A stretch of 6,544 bases of DNA from Gammaproteobacteria bacterium (lineage in GTDB: Bacteria; Pseudomonadota; Gammaproteobacteria; SZUA-152). The position numbers were made by a program, and so were the translations under genes. Where the stretch lies: NCBI GenBank assembly GCA_003229995.1, contig QIGJ01000331.1, positions 1 to 6,544 on the forward strand. Reading direction: 5' to 3'. The notes under the pieces are model-generated. The model saw nothing but the letters and a program-made list of their open reading frames with translations, did no database searches and was not told the DNA's origin. Numbering within the stretch: the stretch's first letter is position 1; each line of letters begins with the position of its first letter. Below are positions 1-6,544 of the stretch, in pieces.

Positions 1-1322
1 TGGATACGCTGTCCAACATGATGGCTGTGCGTTTGCGGGGTGATATCCAGAGGGCTTCGTTCAAAGATGAGCCTGGTGATGGTGTTGATGATCGCTGGGC
101 GATTGAAATGCCCAAAATCATCAATTTTTTCTTTGGTGGTACCGTTGCGGAAAACATCAGTTATTTTATCGAGTCTGAATACAACACCATGGAAAGCAAT
201 GAGCCCGCTGTAAAGTTTGAACGCGCGGTAATGCAGTTCAGTAATATTGGTGGCGTGCAGGGGATGGCAAATATCAAAGTTGGTAATTTCGATCCTTCAT
301 CTCTGTTTTCATTTCCGACGCATCGTCAGCAATTGAATCCCATTTTACCGATTGCGGATACCAGGAGGTATCCACCTACAATTAAACGGATTCCAATGTT
401 GCCATATGCCTTTTCTGGAAAAATGTTTGGTTTGAGTAATGGCTCTGCCACTGCGGGTAGCCTTATCGATAGCGGCTTCAGTGAAGGTTTTACATTGTTG
501 CCCTTTGCCCCGACATTATATAACGCGCCTGTACAGACAGGCATTTCAGTGCATGGTCGTCCGGATGGTGCTGGTAGCCCATTGTTGTATCAAGTGGGTC
601 TTGCCCTTAATGACAAGGCCGATGGTACCGGGGAGCAACGCACTGATGTTTATGCCATGTTGCGTTTTGACTTTCAGGCAGGAGGGGCAGATGCCCAGAT
701 TTCCAGCTTCTGGTACAACGCTCCGGATGCAGCACGGGCAACGCTTGTTGGGATTAATCCCGGCGGTAATATAGGGTCGATGAATGATCCTACTGATAAT
801 GTCATCATGTACGCGATGAACCCGACAGATATCACGCGTGTGGGTATTGGCGCACGAGCCCAGTGGGATACCGTTGATGTTTATTTTGCCTATACGCAAG
901 ACACTATTGATAACCCGGAATGGATGAATGCCGCAGCACAAACTTCTGTTTGGGAAGATACCGCAACGGGCTTGTCTCTGGAAGCCGATTGGCGTTTTCA
1001 TCCTAACTGGATGTTGGGTGTGCGTTATGACCAGATGAATGCTGGTGGTTTGAAGCGCCTGCCAACAATGGCAACGGCGGCAGGTAGTGTCAATGATGAA
1101 ATCAATGCCACCGTGCAGATGATCAGTCCTATCCTCAAATACTATCCCAGTCCGAACATTGCCTTGTATACGCGCGCGCACATTAACATAACTTCATCTA
1201 CGACGCTGCCGGATACCGATAATGGTTCTGGTACGGCGAGGGTTACCGGGTTTGAAGGCCAGGAGCATCCAGCTTCGAACCTGGAAAATGTGTTAGCATT
1301 TGGTGTCGATATGGCATTCTAG
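1..1322 (+). CDS. Outer-membrane beta-barrel (porin-like) protein, 5' end missing
   Basis: The frame is already open at the left edge: codons from position 3 read D-T-L-S-N before the first Met codons at 18 and 21. The true start therefore lies upstream, and 18 is probably internal. About 439 residues are visible, ending at TAG 1320-1322. The visible protein has no cysteine and is rich in alternating polar/hydrophobic, aromatic and Gly stretches. It ends LAFGVDMAF, with the terminal Phe typical of BAM-assembled barrels. The early segment FFFGGTVAENISYFIE and the later TGLSLEADWRFHPNWMLGVRYDQ read like successive barrel strands. From memory, the early part resembles a family of proteobacterial outer-membrane proteins whose N-terminus often has one CxxCH haem motif; that region is outside the window, so haem binding cannot be judged. 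The gene converges on copS, so a copper role is not implied. The barrel call is fairly sure; the function is unknown. Confidence 0.72.
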   Translation, partial: DTLSNMMAVRLRGDIQRASFKDEPGDGVDDRWAIEMPKIINFFFGGTVAENISYFIESEYNTMESNEPAVKFERAVMQFSNIGGVQGMANIKVGNFDPSSLFSFPTHRQQLNPILPIADTRRYPPTIKRIPMLPYAFSGKMFGLSNGSATAGSLIDSGFSEGFTLLPFAPTLYNAPVQTGISVHGRPDGAGSPLLYQVGLALNDKADGTGEQRTDVYAMLRFDFQAGGADAQISSFWYNAPDAARATLVGINPGGNIGSMNDPTDNVIMYAMNPTDITRVGIGARAQWDTVDVYFAYTQDTIDNPEWMNAAAQTSVWEDTATGLSLEADWRFHPNWMLGVRYDQMNAGGLKRLPTMATAAGSVNDEINATVQMISPILKYYPSPNIALYTRAHINITSSTTLPDTDNGSGTARVTGFEGQEHPASNLENVLAFGVDMAF

Positions 1323-1345
1323 ATATTCGAATATCATCTTGATGA

Positions 1346-1370
1346 GTACAGGGATGTACCCATTTTTATT
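1346..1370 (+). terminator. Weak candidate rho-independent terminator after the barrel gene
   Basis: GTACA (1346-1350) and TGTAC (1355-1359) form a 5-bp stem with a GGGA loop, followed by CC and a T-rich run, ATTTTTATTT (1362-1370 plus neighbours). It lies 23 bases after the barrel-gene stop. The stem is short and AT-containing, so this is a position-based suggestion; the stronger hairpin just downstream may also contribute. Confidence 0.3.
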
Positions 1371-1374
1371 TCTC

Positions 1375-1402
1375 GGGTTCCCACGGTCCTCCGTGGGAAT
1401 TC
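1375..1402. repeat. REP-like palindromic hairpin in the convergent intergenic region
   Basis: TTCCCACGG (1378-1386) and CCGTGGGAA (1391-1399) are perfect 9-bp arms around a TCCT loop. The outer bases 1375-1377 and 1400-1402 extend the stem by two G-U pairs and one G-C pair. No T-run follows the stem on either strand, so it is not a classical intrinsic terminator. Arms of the form TTCCCACG...CGTGGGAA, with CTCG-like bases in front and AATKCAT-like bases after, resemble a widespread proteobacterial REP class as I remember it. It sits between two convergent genes, a usual REP location. Only one copy is visible here, so the family assignment is inference. Confidence 0.5.
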
Positions 1403-1494
1403 ATGTCTGGCTTTGCGGTAACAACTACGTACGTTTTTAAGCACTTCACTGGTCTTTACCACAAGTTTTATTTTTTAGGAGTTTGTACGATGCA

Positions 1495-2907
1495 CTAATT
1501 CCTCTTGTGCAATATGACTCGAAATAGAGTACATTCTTCTGTCGATTCAACGTCGATAGTGCCACCGTGAATATCAATAATGGATTTGGCGATGGACAGC
1601 CCCAGCCCGGCACCTTCGTCACTGCGATGCCGTGAGGCATCAACACGATGAAAGCGATTGAACAGTCGTGGAATGTGTTCGGCCGGAATAACCGGTCCGG
1701 GGTTTTCTACACTGATGGATATCGTCTGCCCGCGTGATTGCTTAAGTTGCACATGCACGGTGTTGTCTGATGGGGTATGACGAATGGCGTTGGATAACAG
1801 GTTGCTTAGTACACGCCGCAACATGAGTCGGTCTGCGGGTATGGTGGCGGTGCCGTGCAAGGCTAACGCAACACCACGTTCTTCCGCCCATGCTTCGTAG
1901 TATTCAAAAAGATCCTGTACTTCTCTGGCGAGATCAACTTCAGTGCGCTCCAGCTGATACTGCCCGTTATCTGCTTTGGCAAGAAACAACATGTCGCTGA
2001 CCATCTGTGCCATGCGTTCATATTCTTCGATATTGGAATAGAGAATTTCACGGTATTCATCGTTATCGCGTGACTGGGAAAGGGCGACCTGGGTTTGGGT
2101 CAGCAGACTGGTTACGGGTGTGCGGAGTTCGTGAGCGATGTCGGCAGAAAAATTTGATAAGCGATGAAATGCCTCTTCCATGCGTGCGAGCATGTCGTTG
2201 AATGAGTTTGCCAGGTCGCTGAGTTCTCGGGGCACGGTCTCTGGGGATAAGCGGGTGTTCAGTTCGTTGGCACTGATGCGATGGATCTGCGTAACAATAT
2301 TATGCAACGGAGCATGTCCTCGACGTACCGCGATCCAGCCCATCAGGCCCATAAGCAGGGTACCGCTGGCAACCATTAACCACAGGGTGAGATGAAAGTG
2401 CTCAAGAAAGCGCAAGTGACTGTTGATGGCCACAGCCACAGACATCGTATAATAACGCGAGGTCGTCGTGTTCTCCGCAAGGCGTCGGGTTAATACGCGA
2501 TAAGTGTGTTTGGTATTGCTCCAGTAGCGTATTTTGTCACCATCATTATAATTATTGTCGGAAGCGATTTGATTGAGAGAGGAAAGATCAGGGCCGCCAG
2601 GACTGATAAACAAAATGCGTCCGTCTGGGTAGGTGATGTATAGTACGGTGCCATGATGTCCCACCAGTACATCATTAAACCTTTGTTCCAGTGCGATGGG
2701 ATTACTTGTTGCATCGTAGTGGCTCAGTGTTTGCGAGACGGCATGAGCGACACTTTCCAGTTCGGCACGATCTTCAATGGCAAAATGGCGCTCAATGGAA
2801 CGCTCGACAATCCAGCCAAAACCGGCCAAAACTATCGCCGCAGCAACCGCAAATAACAGGGTCAGGCGTAATGTCAGCGAAGGGGGTTGGCGCATCCGTT
2901 TTTTCAA
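1495..2907 (-). CDS. copS: Copper/silver-sensing histidine kinase, CusS/CopS family
   Basis: Inner-membrane sensor kinase of 470 residues, the usual length for heavy-metal sensor kinases. TM1 is about residues 15-34, the periplasmic sensor 35-170, TM2 173-194 and HAMP 195-248. The phosphoacceptor is His259 in [10 protein letters not shown]. The N box has N369 and N373 ([10 protein letters not shown]), the F box is about 416-423, and the G box is EGAGLGLS (431-438). ENPG (401-404) replaces the usual DxGxG, as in E. coli CusS. H41-F42 and H164 fall where I recall the CusS dimer-interface silver ligands (H42, F43, H176). The first codon taken here is TTG at 2907, which overlaps the copR stop (TTGA). 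ATG at 2895 (residue 5) is an equally credible start, and neither has a clear Shine-Dalgarno. It should phosphorylate CopR, encoded just upstream. The family is certain; copper versus silver or another metal is inferred from copAB next door. Confidence 0.95.
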   Translation of the reverse strand: MKKRMRQPPSLTLRLTLLFAVAAAIVLAGFGWIVERSIERHFAIEDRAELESVAHAVSQTLSHYDATSNPIALEQRFNDVLVGHHGTVLYITYPDGRILFISPGGPDLSSLNQIASDNNYNDGDKIRYWSNTKHTYRVLTRRLAENTTTSRYYTMSVAVAINSHLRFLEHFHLTLWLMVASGTLLMGLMGWIAVRRGHAPLHNIVTQIHRISANELNTRLSPETVPRELSDLANSFNDMLARMEEAFHRLSNFSADIAHELRTPVTSLLTQTQVALSQSRDNDEYREILYSNIEEYERMAQMVSDMLFLAKADNGQYQLERTEVDLAREVQDLFEYYEAWAEERGVALALHGTATIPADRLMLRRVLSNLLSNAIRHTPSDNTVHVQLKQSRGQTISISVENPGPVIPAEHIPRLFNRFHRVDASRHRSDEGAGLGLSIAKSIIDIHGGTIDVESTEECTLFRVILHKRN

Positions 2908-3587
2908 TTTTCATCGGATACGTCGAGCATGTAACCCATGCCGCGTACTGTGTGGATCAAGCGGGGGTCAAAGCCATCGTCAATTTTAGCCCGTACCCGG
3001 CGAATAGCGACATCAATGACATTGGTGTCGCTGTCGAAATTCATATCCCATACCTGGGAGGCGATCAGGGAACGAGGTAGCACTTCTCCCTGACGACGCA
3101 TCAATAATTCCAGTAAGGCAAATTCTTTGGCGGTGAGTGTGATGCGTTGGTCGTTACGGATAACCCGGCGACGCATAAGATCCAATTCCAGATCGGCGAC
3201 TTTGAGTGTGGTTTCCGTTGTTATTGCAGCACCGCGTCGCAGTAGTGTGCGTACCCGCGCCAGTAATTCTGCGAAGGCAAAAGGTTTAACCAGATAGTCA
3301 TCTGCACCCAGTTCCAGGCCTTTGACGCGATCTTCCACGCTATCTCGCGCGGTGAGAAACAATACAGGTACCGTTCTACCGGCTTCACGCAGAGATTGCA
3401 GAATACGCCAGCCGTCTACGTCCGGCAGCATGACATCGAGAATAATCAGATCGTAGGACTCGGTCATGGCAAAGTGGTGACCGTCCAGGCCGTTGCGGGC
3501 GAGGTCTGTGACAAAGCCAGCTTCACTGAGCCCTTGCTTGAGATAGTCTCCGATTTTGGTTTCGTCTTCGACGATGAGTATTTTCAT
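2904..3587 (-). CDS. copR: Copper-responsive OmpR-type response regulator, CusR/CopR family
   Basis: A 227-residue response regulator of normal family length. The receiver domain (1-120) has the acidic pocket E7/D8, phosphoacceptor D51 in [11 protein letters not shown]79 and K101 in [15 protein letters not shown]. The winged-helix DNA-binding domain (about 127-222) includes a recognition helix near 187-201 ([15 protein letters not shown]) and the wing TVRGMGYML. Several stretches read almost identically to E. coli CusR as I remember it, for example [18 protein letters not shown]. The start is ATG 3587, with a modest TAGG six bases upstream. The stop overlaps the copS TTG start, indicating translational coupling and one transcript. 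It is divergent from copA across a 268-bp region holding a CusR-like palindrome. It probably activates copAB, and perhaps itself, when phosphorylated by CopS. cusR would be an equally valid name. Confidence 0.96.
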   Translation of the reverse strand: MKILIVEDETKIGDYLKQGLSEAGFVTDLARNGLDGHHFAMTESYDLIILDVMLPDVDGWRILQSLREAGRTVPVLFLTARDSVEDRVKGLELGADDYLVKPFAFAELLARVRTLLRRGAAITTETTLKVADLELDLMRRRVIRNDQRITLTAKEFALLELLMRRQGEVLPRSLIASQVWDMNFDSDTNVIDVAIRRVRAKIDDGFDPRLIHTVRGMGYMLDVSDEN

Positions 3588-3709
3588 TCATAACCTACAG
3601 TCGGTACACCTGAATCCTGGTTGCTTTGGTTATTGTTGGAAGTCGCGCATCTTTTGCATTTAACCTTATGTACTTTATTCGCAATACGCTGTCTATAACA
3701 TGACCGGAC

Positions 3710-3727
3710 CATTACAAGATTGTAATG
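3710..3727. promoter_or_regulatory. Probable CopR/CusR operator (cop box)
   Basis: CATTACAA-GA-TTGTAATG is a perfect inverted repeat with 8-bp arms and a 2-bp spacer. The core ACAA-N2-TTGT has the same layout as the E. coli CusR box (known family consensus TGACAA-N2-TTGTCA). The neighbouring regulator has a CusR-like recognition helix. It lies between divergent copR and copA, with its centre about 44 bp from the proposed copA -10. On the minus strand TATAGA (3697-3692) could be a copR -10, with the box arm TTGTAA upstream, but that spacing is only 14 bp, so the leftward promoter is weakly supported. Confidence 0.8.
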
Positions 3728-3756
3728 TTCCCGTCAGCTTGAGGACAGGGAACGTT
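3724..3756. repeat. Imperfect inverted repeat overlapping the cop box and copA -35
   Basis: AATGTTCCC (3724-3732) faces GGGAACGTT (3748-3756) with one mismatch. The symmetry continues inward as GTC (3733-3735) and GAC (3744-3746) with one unpaired A at 3747. The left arm shares four bases with the cop box (3710-3727), and the centre contains the candidate -35. It would lie upstream of the proposed transcript start, so it more likely acts as DNA (a second protein site or cruciform) than as a leader hairpin. No known binding-site family is recognised. Confidence 0.45.
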
Positions 3757-3765
3757 GGTTATAGT
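3739..3765 (+). promoter_or_regulatory. Probable copA promoter
   Basis: TATAGT (3760-3765) matches five of six bases of the sigma-70 -10 consensus. TTGAGG (3739-3744) is a poor -35 with a short 15-bp spacer. A weak -35 just downstream of an operator is what an activator-dependent promoter looks like, here under CopR. The start would fall near 3772, giving a leader of about 84 bases. Inferred from sequence only. Confidence 0.45.
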
Positions 3766-3855
3766 TTTATGCAACACCGCCCAAGGGCCTAAACGTTTTA
3801 TCAGGATACCAGCCCGACCTGTATTGAACACACTCTTGCAAAAGGATAAAACAGC

Positions 3856-5622
3856 ATGAGAAAAATTTCCTCAAATACTCGCGTGACTCCCGATCCCTTA
3901 CGTCGCCGGTTTCTACAGGGACTTGCTGCCGGTGGCGTATTAATGGGTTTGTCACCTTGGACCAAGCCGGGCTGGGCAGGCCAGGTAGCCACCACGACCA
4001 CGGGTATGGCACCGGTACTCACTGGTACGGAGTTTGATCTCATCGTTGCGGAGACTGCGGTTAATTATACGGGCAGTCCACGTATGGCAACCACAATCAA
4101 CGAGTCCATTCCGTCGCCTATTCTTCGTTGGCGTGAGGGGGATACGGTGACCATTCGAGTGACCAATCGTCTGAATACCTCAACCTCTATTCACTGGCAT
4201 GGGATCATCCTGCCGTATCAAATGGACGGTGTTCCCGGGATCAGCTTTGCCGGTATCCCCCCTGGTGAAACCTTTACTTATCGTTTCAAGGTAGAACAAG
4301 CGGGCACTTATTGGTATCACTCCCACAGTGGTTTTCAGGAACAGACCGGCATGTACGGCACAATTATTGTTGAACCACGCGGCGGTGAACACATTCGTGC
4401 TGATCGTGATTACGTCGTGCAGTTATCGGACTGGACTGACGAAGATCCCATGAAGGTATTTGCGAAATTAAAAAAACAAAGTGACTACTATAATTTTAAT
4501 GCACCGACGGCGATGGATTTCTTCCGTGATGCTTCCGAACGTGGCCTGGGTAAAGCCATGGAGAGACGGCGCATGTGGAATCAGATGCGCATGAATCCCT
4601 CGGACTTGGCAGATATTTCTGCCCACGGTTATACCTTTCTCATGAATGGTACTACACCGGCGGGAAACTGGACCGGACTGTTTAATCCTGGTGAGCGGGT
4701 GCGTTTGCGTTTTATCAGCAGTGGCACTCAGAGTTTCTTCGATGTACGCATTCCCGGTTTGAAAATGACTGTAGTGCATGTGGATGGCCAGGATGTCGAA
4801 CCGGTCACCGTGGATGAATTCCGCTGCGGACCCGGTGAAACTTATGATGTACTGGTGACCCCTCAGGACGATGCCTACACTATTTTTGCACAATCCATGG
4901 ATCGCACTGGCTATGCGCGCGGCACGCTCGCGACCCGCACGGGTCTTACCGCACCCGTCCCTGAATTGGATGAAGCGGAATGGCTGACTATGACCGATAT
5001 GATGGGCGCGATGGCCCAGGGTGGTGTTATGGATGGCATGGATCACAGTAGCATGAATCACAGTGGTCACAGCATGTCAGGCAGCATGAATAAAAAGACC
5101 ACACCGGTACGTCACGCCAAAACTGAATACGGACCGAGTGTGGATATGCGTGTGGATATGCCGCGCACCAACCTGGATGATCCCGGCATTGGTCTGCGTA
5201 ACAATGGCCGACGGGTACTGACTTACGCGGATATAAAAACCCCTGGCGAACCTGTTGATCCGCGTGATCCCGGTCGGGACATTGAATTACATCTAACGGG
5301 AAATATGGAGCGTTACACTTGGTCGTTTGATGGTCTGGAATTTGGCAAATCGACGCCAATACATTTCCGCCATGGAGAGCGTCTGCGGGTGATCCTGCAC
5401 AACGACACGATGATGACCCATCCTATGCATTTGCATGGTATGTGGAGTGACATGGAAGACGCTGACGGCGCATTTCTGGCACGCCGACACACCATCAGCG
5501 TGCAACCGGCGCAACGTGTCAGTTTCCGAGTGACTGCCGATGCCCTTGGTCGTTGGGCCTGGCATTGTCATCTGCTTTATCACATGGATGCAGGAATGTT
5601 TCGAGAAGTGATCGTGGCATAA
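3856..5622 (+). CDS. copA: Periplasmic multicopper oxidase CopA/PcoA (copper resistance)
   Basis: A 588-residue CopA/PcoA-type oxidase, slightly shorter than the roughly 605-610 residues usual for the family. It oxidises Cu(I) to less toxic Cu(II) and binds copper in the periplasm. A Tat signal is visible (R16-R17-R18-F-L-Q, hydrophobic 23-33, cleavage near 41-42), so it is exported folded with its cofactor. Three cupredoxin domains follow. All copper-cluster ligands appear intact: H113 and H115 (HWHG), H155 and H157 (HSH), H522, H525 and H527 (HPMHLHG), H570, C571 and H572 (HCH), with type-1 ligands H576 and M581. A Met/His-rich insert at 379-411 (MDHSSMNHSGHSM) lies before the C-terminal domain and probably binds extra Cu(I). 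AAAGGA at 3841-3846, nine bases before the ATG, supports the start. copB follows after 29 bp, presumably in the same CopR-controlled transcript. The call is secure. Confidence 0.97.
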   Translation: MRKISSNTRVTPDPLRRRFLQGLAAGGVLMGLSPWTKPGWAGQVATTTTGMAPVLTGTEFDLIVAETAVNYTGSPRMATTINESIPSPILRWREGDTVTIRVTNRLNTSTSIHWHGIILPYQMDGVPGISFAGIPPGETFTYRFKVEQAGTYWYHSHSGFQEQTGMYGTIIVEPRGGEHIRADRDYVVQLSDWTDEDPMKVFAKLKKQSDYYNFNAPTAMDFFRDASERGLGKAMERRRMWNQMRMNPSDLADISAHGYTFLMNGTTPAGNWTGLFNPGERVRLRFISSGTQSFFDVRIPGLKMTVVHVDGQDVEPVTVDEFRCGPGETYDVLVTPQDDAYTIFAQSMDRTGYARGTLATRTGLTAPVPELDEAEWLTMTDMMGAMAQGGVMDGMDHSSMNHSGHSMSGSMNKKTTPVRHAKTEYGPSVDMRVDMPRTNLDDPGIGLRNNGRRVLTYADIKTPGEPVDPRDPGRDIELHLTGNMERYTWSFDGLEFGKSTPIHFRHGERLRVILHNDTMMTHPMHLHGMWSDMEDADGAFLARRHTISVQPAQRVSFRVTADALGRWAWHCHLLYHMDAGMFREVIVA

Positions 5623-5640
5623 CCCTGGCGATAAAGGAAA

Positions 5641-5646
5641 AGGTGA
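5641..5646 (+). promoter_or_regulatory. Ribosome binding site fixing the copB start
   Basis: AGGTGA lies five bases before ATG 5652 and complements the 16S anti-Shine-Dalgarno. It decides the start: the frame stays open back to 5553 inside copA, but only from 5652 does a typical signal peptide begin. Confidence 0.75.
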
Positions 5647-5651
5647 TAACC

Positions 5652-6383
5652 ATGAACAAACGATTGACATTAGGCTGCGTGTTTTTACTGAGCAGCAGTG
5701 TTTTTTCCGCCTGGGCCGACAATGGCGCTACCAATGGCACTACCAATAGCATTACACAGGATGGACAGGCCATGAAGGCGGTACCGATGGAAAATATGGA
5801 TCACAGTGCGATGCCGAGTATGAACCATAACAATAAACAAAACGTTAATGATAAACAGGGTGCTATGCAGGGCAGGGCGCAAGGTGGATCGGCACCGGCA
5901 AATGCCCGTGATCCACATGCCTATTCTGGTGGTTATTCCATTGAGTCCGGCAAGTATGCTTTACCAGGACCCCGGATATTAAAATTAGCGGATGAATATA
6001 ATTTTGCATCACTGCTGGTTGATCGACTGGAAATGGTGCGCACTTCAGATAACAGCTCGATAACCTATGACCTGCAAGCTTGGTATGGGCGTGATTATGA
6101 TCGTCTGGTGCTCAAGGCCGAAGGCAATGTGGATAATGGGAAAATAGAGGAAGCCAGTACCGAGTTGTTATGGAGCCATGCCGTGGCAACTTTTTGGGAT
6201 GGACAATTGGGCCTTCGTTACGACAGTGGTGAAGACCCCAATCGTACCTGGGGGTGGCTTTTGGTGTGCAGGGTTTGGCACCTTATTGGTTTGAACTGGA
6301 CATTACGGGTTATGTTGGTGAAGAAGGCCGCACAGCTCTGGGCCTGGAAGCAGAGTACGAAATACTGTTCACGCAAAAACTGA
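5652..6383 (+). CDS. copB: Copper resistance protein CopB/PcoB, N-terminal part before a frame break
   Basis: CopB/PcoB is an outer-membrane protein working with CopA in copper resistance. The Sec signal peptide is residues 1-22 (cleavage after AWA). A low-complexity Asn/Met/Gln-rich linker (23-100) carries the copper-binding module MDHSAM (49-54) followed by MNH. The conserved CopB domain starts near 102 (YALPGPRILKLADEYN) and continues through LLWSHAVATFWDGQLGLRYDSGEDPNRTW, ending at W200 (codon 6249-6251). After that the reading is nonsense: 43 residues rich in Trp/Leu/Lys to a TGA at 6381-6383, giving 243 residues, while the conserved C-terminal half continues in another frame from 6257. 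The change lies at a run of five Gs (6250-6254). As it stands the product would lack half the barrel and is unlikely to work; a sequencing or assembly error is equally possible. It follows copA by 29 bp. Confidence 0.88.
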   Translation: MNKRLTLGCVFLLSSSVFSAWADNGATNGTTNSITQDGQAMKAVPMENMDHSAMPSMNHNNKQNVNDKQGAMQGRAQGGSAPANARDPHAYSGGYSIESGKYALPGPRILKLADEYNFASLLVDRLEMVRTSDNSSITYDLQAWYGRDYDRLVLKAEGNVDNGKIEEASTELLWSHAVATFWDGQLGLRYDSGEDPNRTWGWLLVCRVWHLIGLNWTLRVMLVKKAAQLWAWKQSTKYCSRKN

Positions 6384-6544
6384 TTCTGACGCCACGCATT
6401 GAAGCGAGTGTTTATGGTAAAGATGATGTTAAACGTGGCATTGGTTCCGGGTTATCTGAATTTTCTGCGGGGCTTCGTTTACGTTATGAAATTCGGCGGG
6501 AATTCGCACCTTATGTCGGTGTTGAGTGGGACAGCACATATGGT
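6257..6544 (+). pseudogene. copB: CopB/PcoB C-terminal part, out of frame and cut by the window edge
   Basis: From GCT at 6257 the frame reads AFGVQGLAPYWFELDITGYV and continues through GRTALGLEAEYEILFTQKLI, LTPRIEASVYGKDD, RGIGSGLSEFSAGLRLRYEI and REFAPYVGVEWD. This is the conserved C-terminal barrel of CopB/PcoB, uninterrupted to the right edge. It has no start codon or ribosome site of its own suited to the family, so it is the rest of the gene begun at 5652, displaced by an indel. The family pattern as I recall it is RTW-x-AFGVQG. Reading TGG-GTG-GCT would restore it exactly if two Gs were extra; one more G would restore it with one added residue. The gene end is beyond the window. Confidence 0.85.

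Noticed and set aside
546..1181. A 211-codon open frame on the minus strand inside the barrel gene
   Set aside because: It lies wholly antisense to a well-supported gene, has a composition rich in Arg/His/Ile/Cys unlike real proteins, and shows no domain or ribosome site.
1421..1440. ACGTACGT followed by five Ts, as a terminator for the plus strand
   Set aside because: The palindrome has no loop and cannot fold into a useful stem, so there is no support beyond the T-run.
3769..3792. Possible seven-residue leader peptide (ATG to TAA) before copA
   Set aside because: The ATG is only a few bases from the proposed -10, so it would not be in the transcript, and it has no ribosome site.
3779..3800. 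GCCC-AA-GGGC and AAACGTTT short palindromes in the copA leader, as a riboswitch or attenuator
   Set aside because: The loops would be too small and there is no competing structure or T-run; they look like chance symmetry.
4468..5070. A 200-codon open frame on the minus strand inside copA
   Set aside because: It is antisense to a conserved multicopper oxidase and rich in His and Thr as a mirror of copA codons, with no recognisable motif.
6249..6263. Programmed -1 ribosomal frameshifting in copB
   Set aside because: The shift needed is in the -1 direction, but no X-XXY-YYZ slippery heptamer is in phase at the junction and CopB is not known to use recoding. An indel or read error is simpler.
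1..6544. Mobile elements, CRISPR arrays, tRNA/rRNA genes or a novel multi-gene system
   Set aside because: No transposase, integrase, terminal repeats flanking the locus, repeat-spacer array or RNA gene was seen. Apart from the barrel gene, every coding region fits the known cop/cus/pco families.

Overview
The window carries a chromosomal-type copper (possibly copper/silver) resistance locus from a Gram-negative bacterium. Four things point to Proteobacteria: a Tat-exported multicopper oxidase (CopA/PcoA type), an outer-membrane CopB/PcoB protein, a two-component system very close to E. coli CusRS, and an unrelated C-terminal beta-barrel gene ending in Phe. Base composition looks near 50% GC. 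A beta- or gammaproteobacterium is the best guess; the species cannot be read from the sequence.

Layout. Positions 1-1322 (+) hold the 3' part of an outer-membrane beta-barrel gene that begins before the window. Positions 1323-1494 are noncoding, with a weak terminator candidate and a strong REP-like hairpin. Positions 1495-3587 hold copR and copS on the minus strand, overlapping by four bases and so read as one operon. Positions 3588-3855 are the divergent control region, with a perfect CusR/CopR-type palindrome and a probable copA promoter. Positions 3856-5622 (+) are copA. Positions 5652-6544 (+) are copB, which carries a reading-frame break near 6250-6256 and runs off the right edge.

How the genes fit together. 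CopS senses periplasmic copper and phosphorylates CopR. CopR should bind the palindrome at 3710-3727 and switch on copAB to the right, and possibly its own operon to the left. CopA oxidises and sequesters copper in the periplasm, and CopB acts at the outer membrane. Both proteins carry the same MDHSxM copper-binding module. The left-hand barrel gene faces copS tail to tail and is probably a separate unit.

I do not see a new defence, mobile or RNA system. The observations most worth following are the copB frame break, the layered symmetry in the copR-copA control region, and the REP-like hairpin at 1370-1404.
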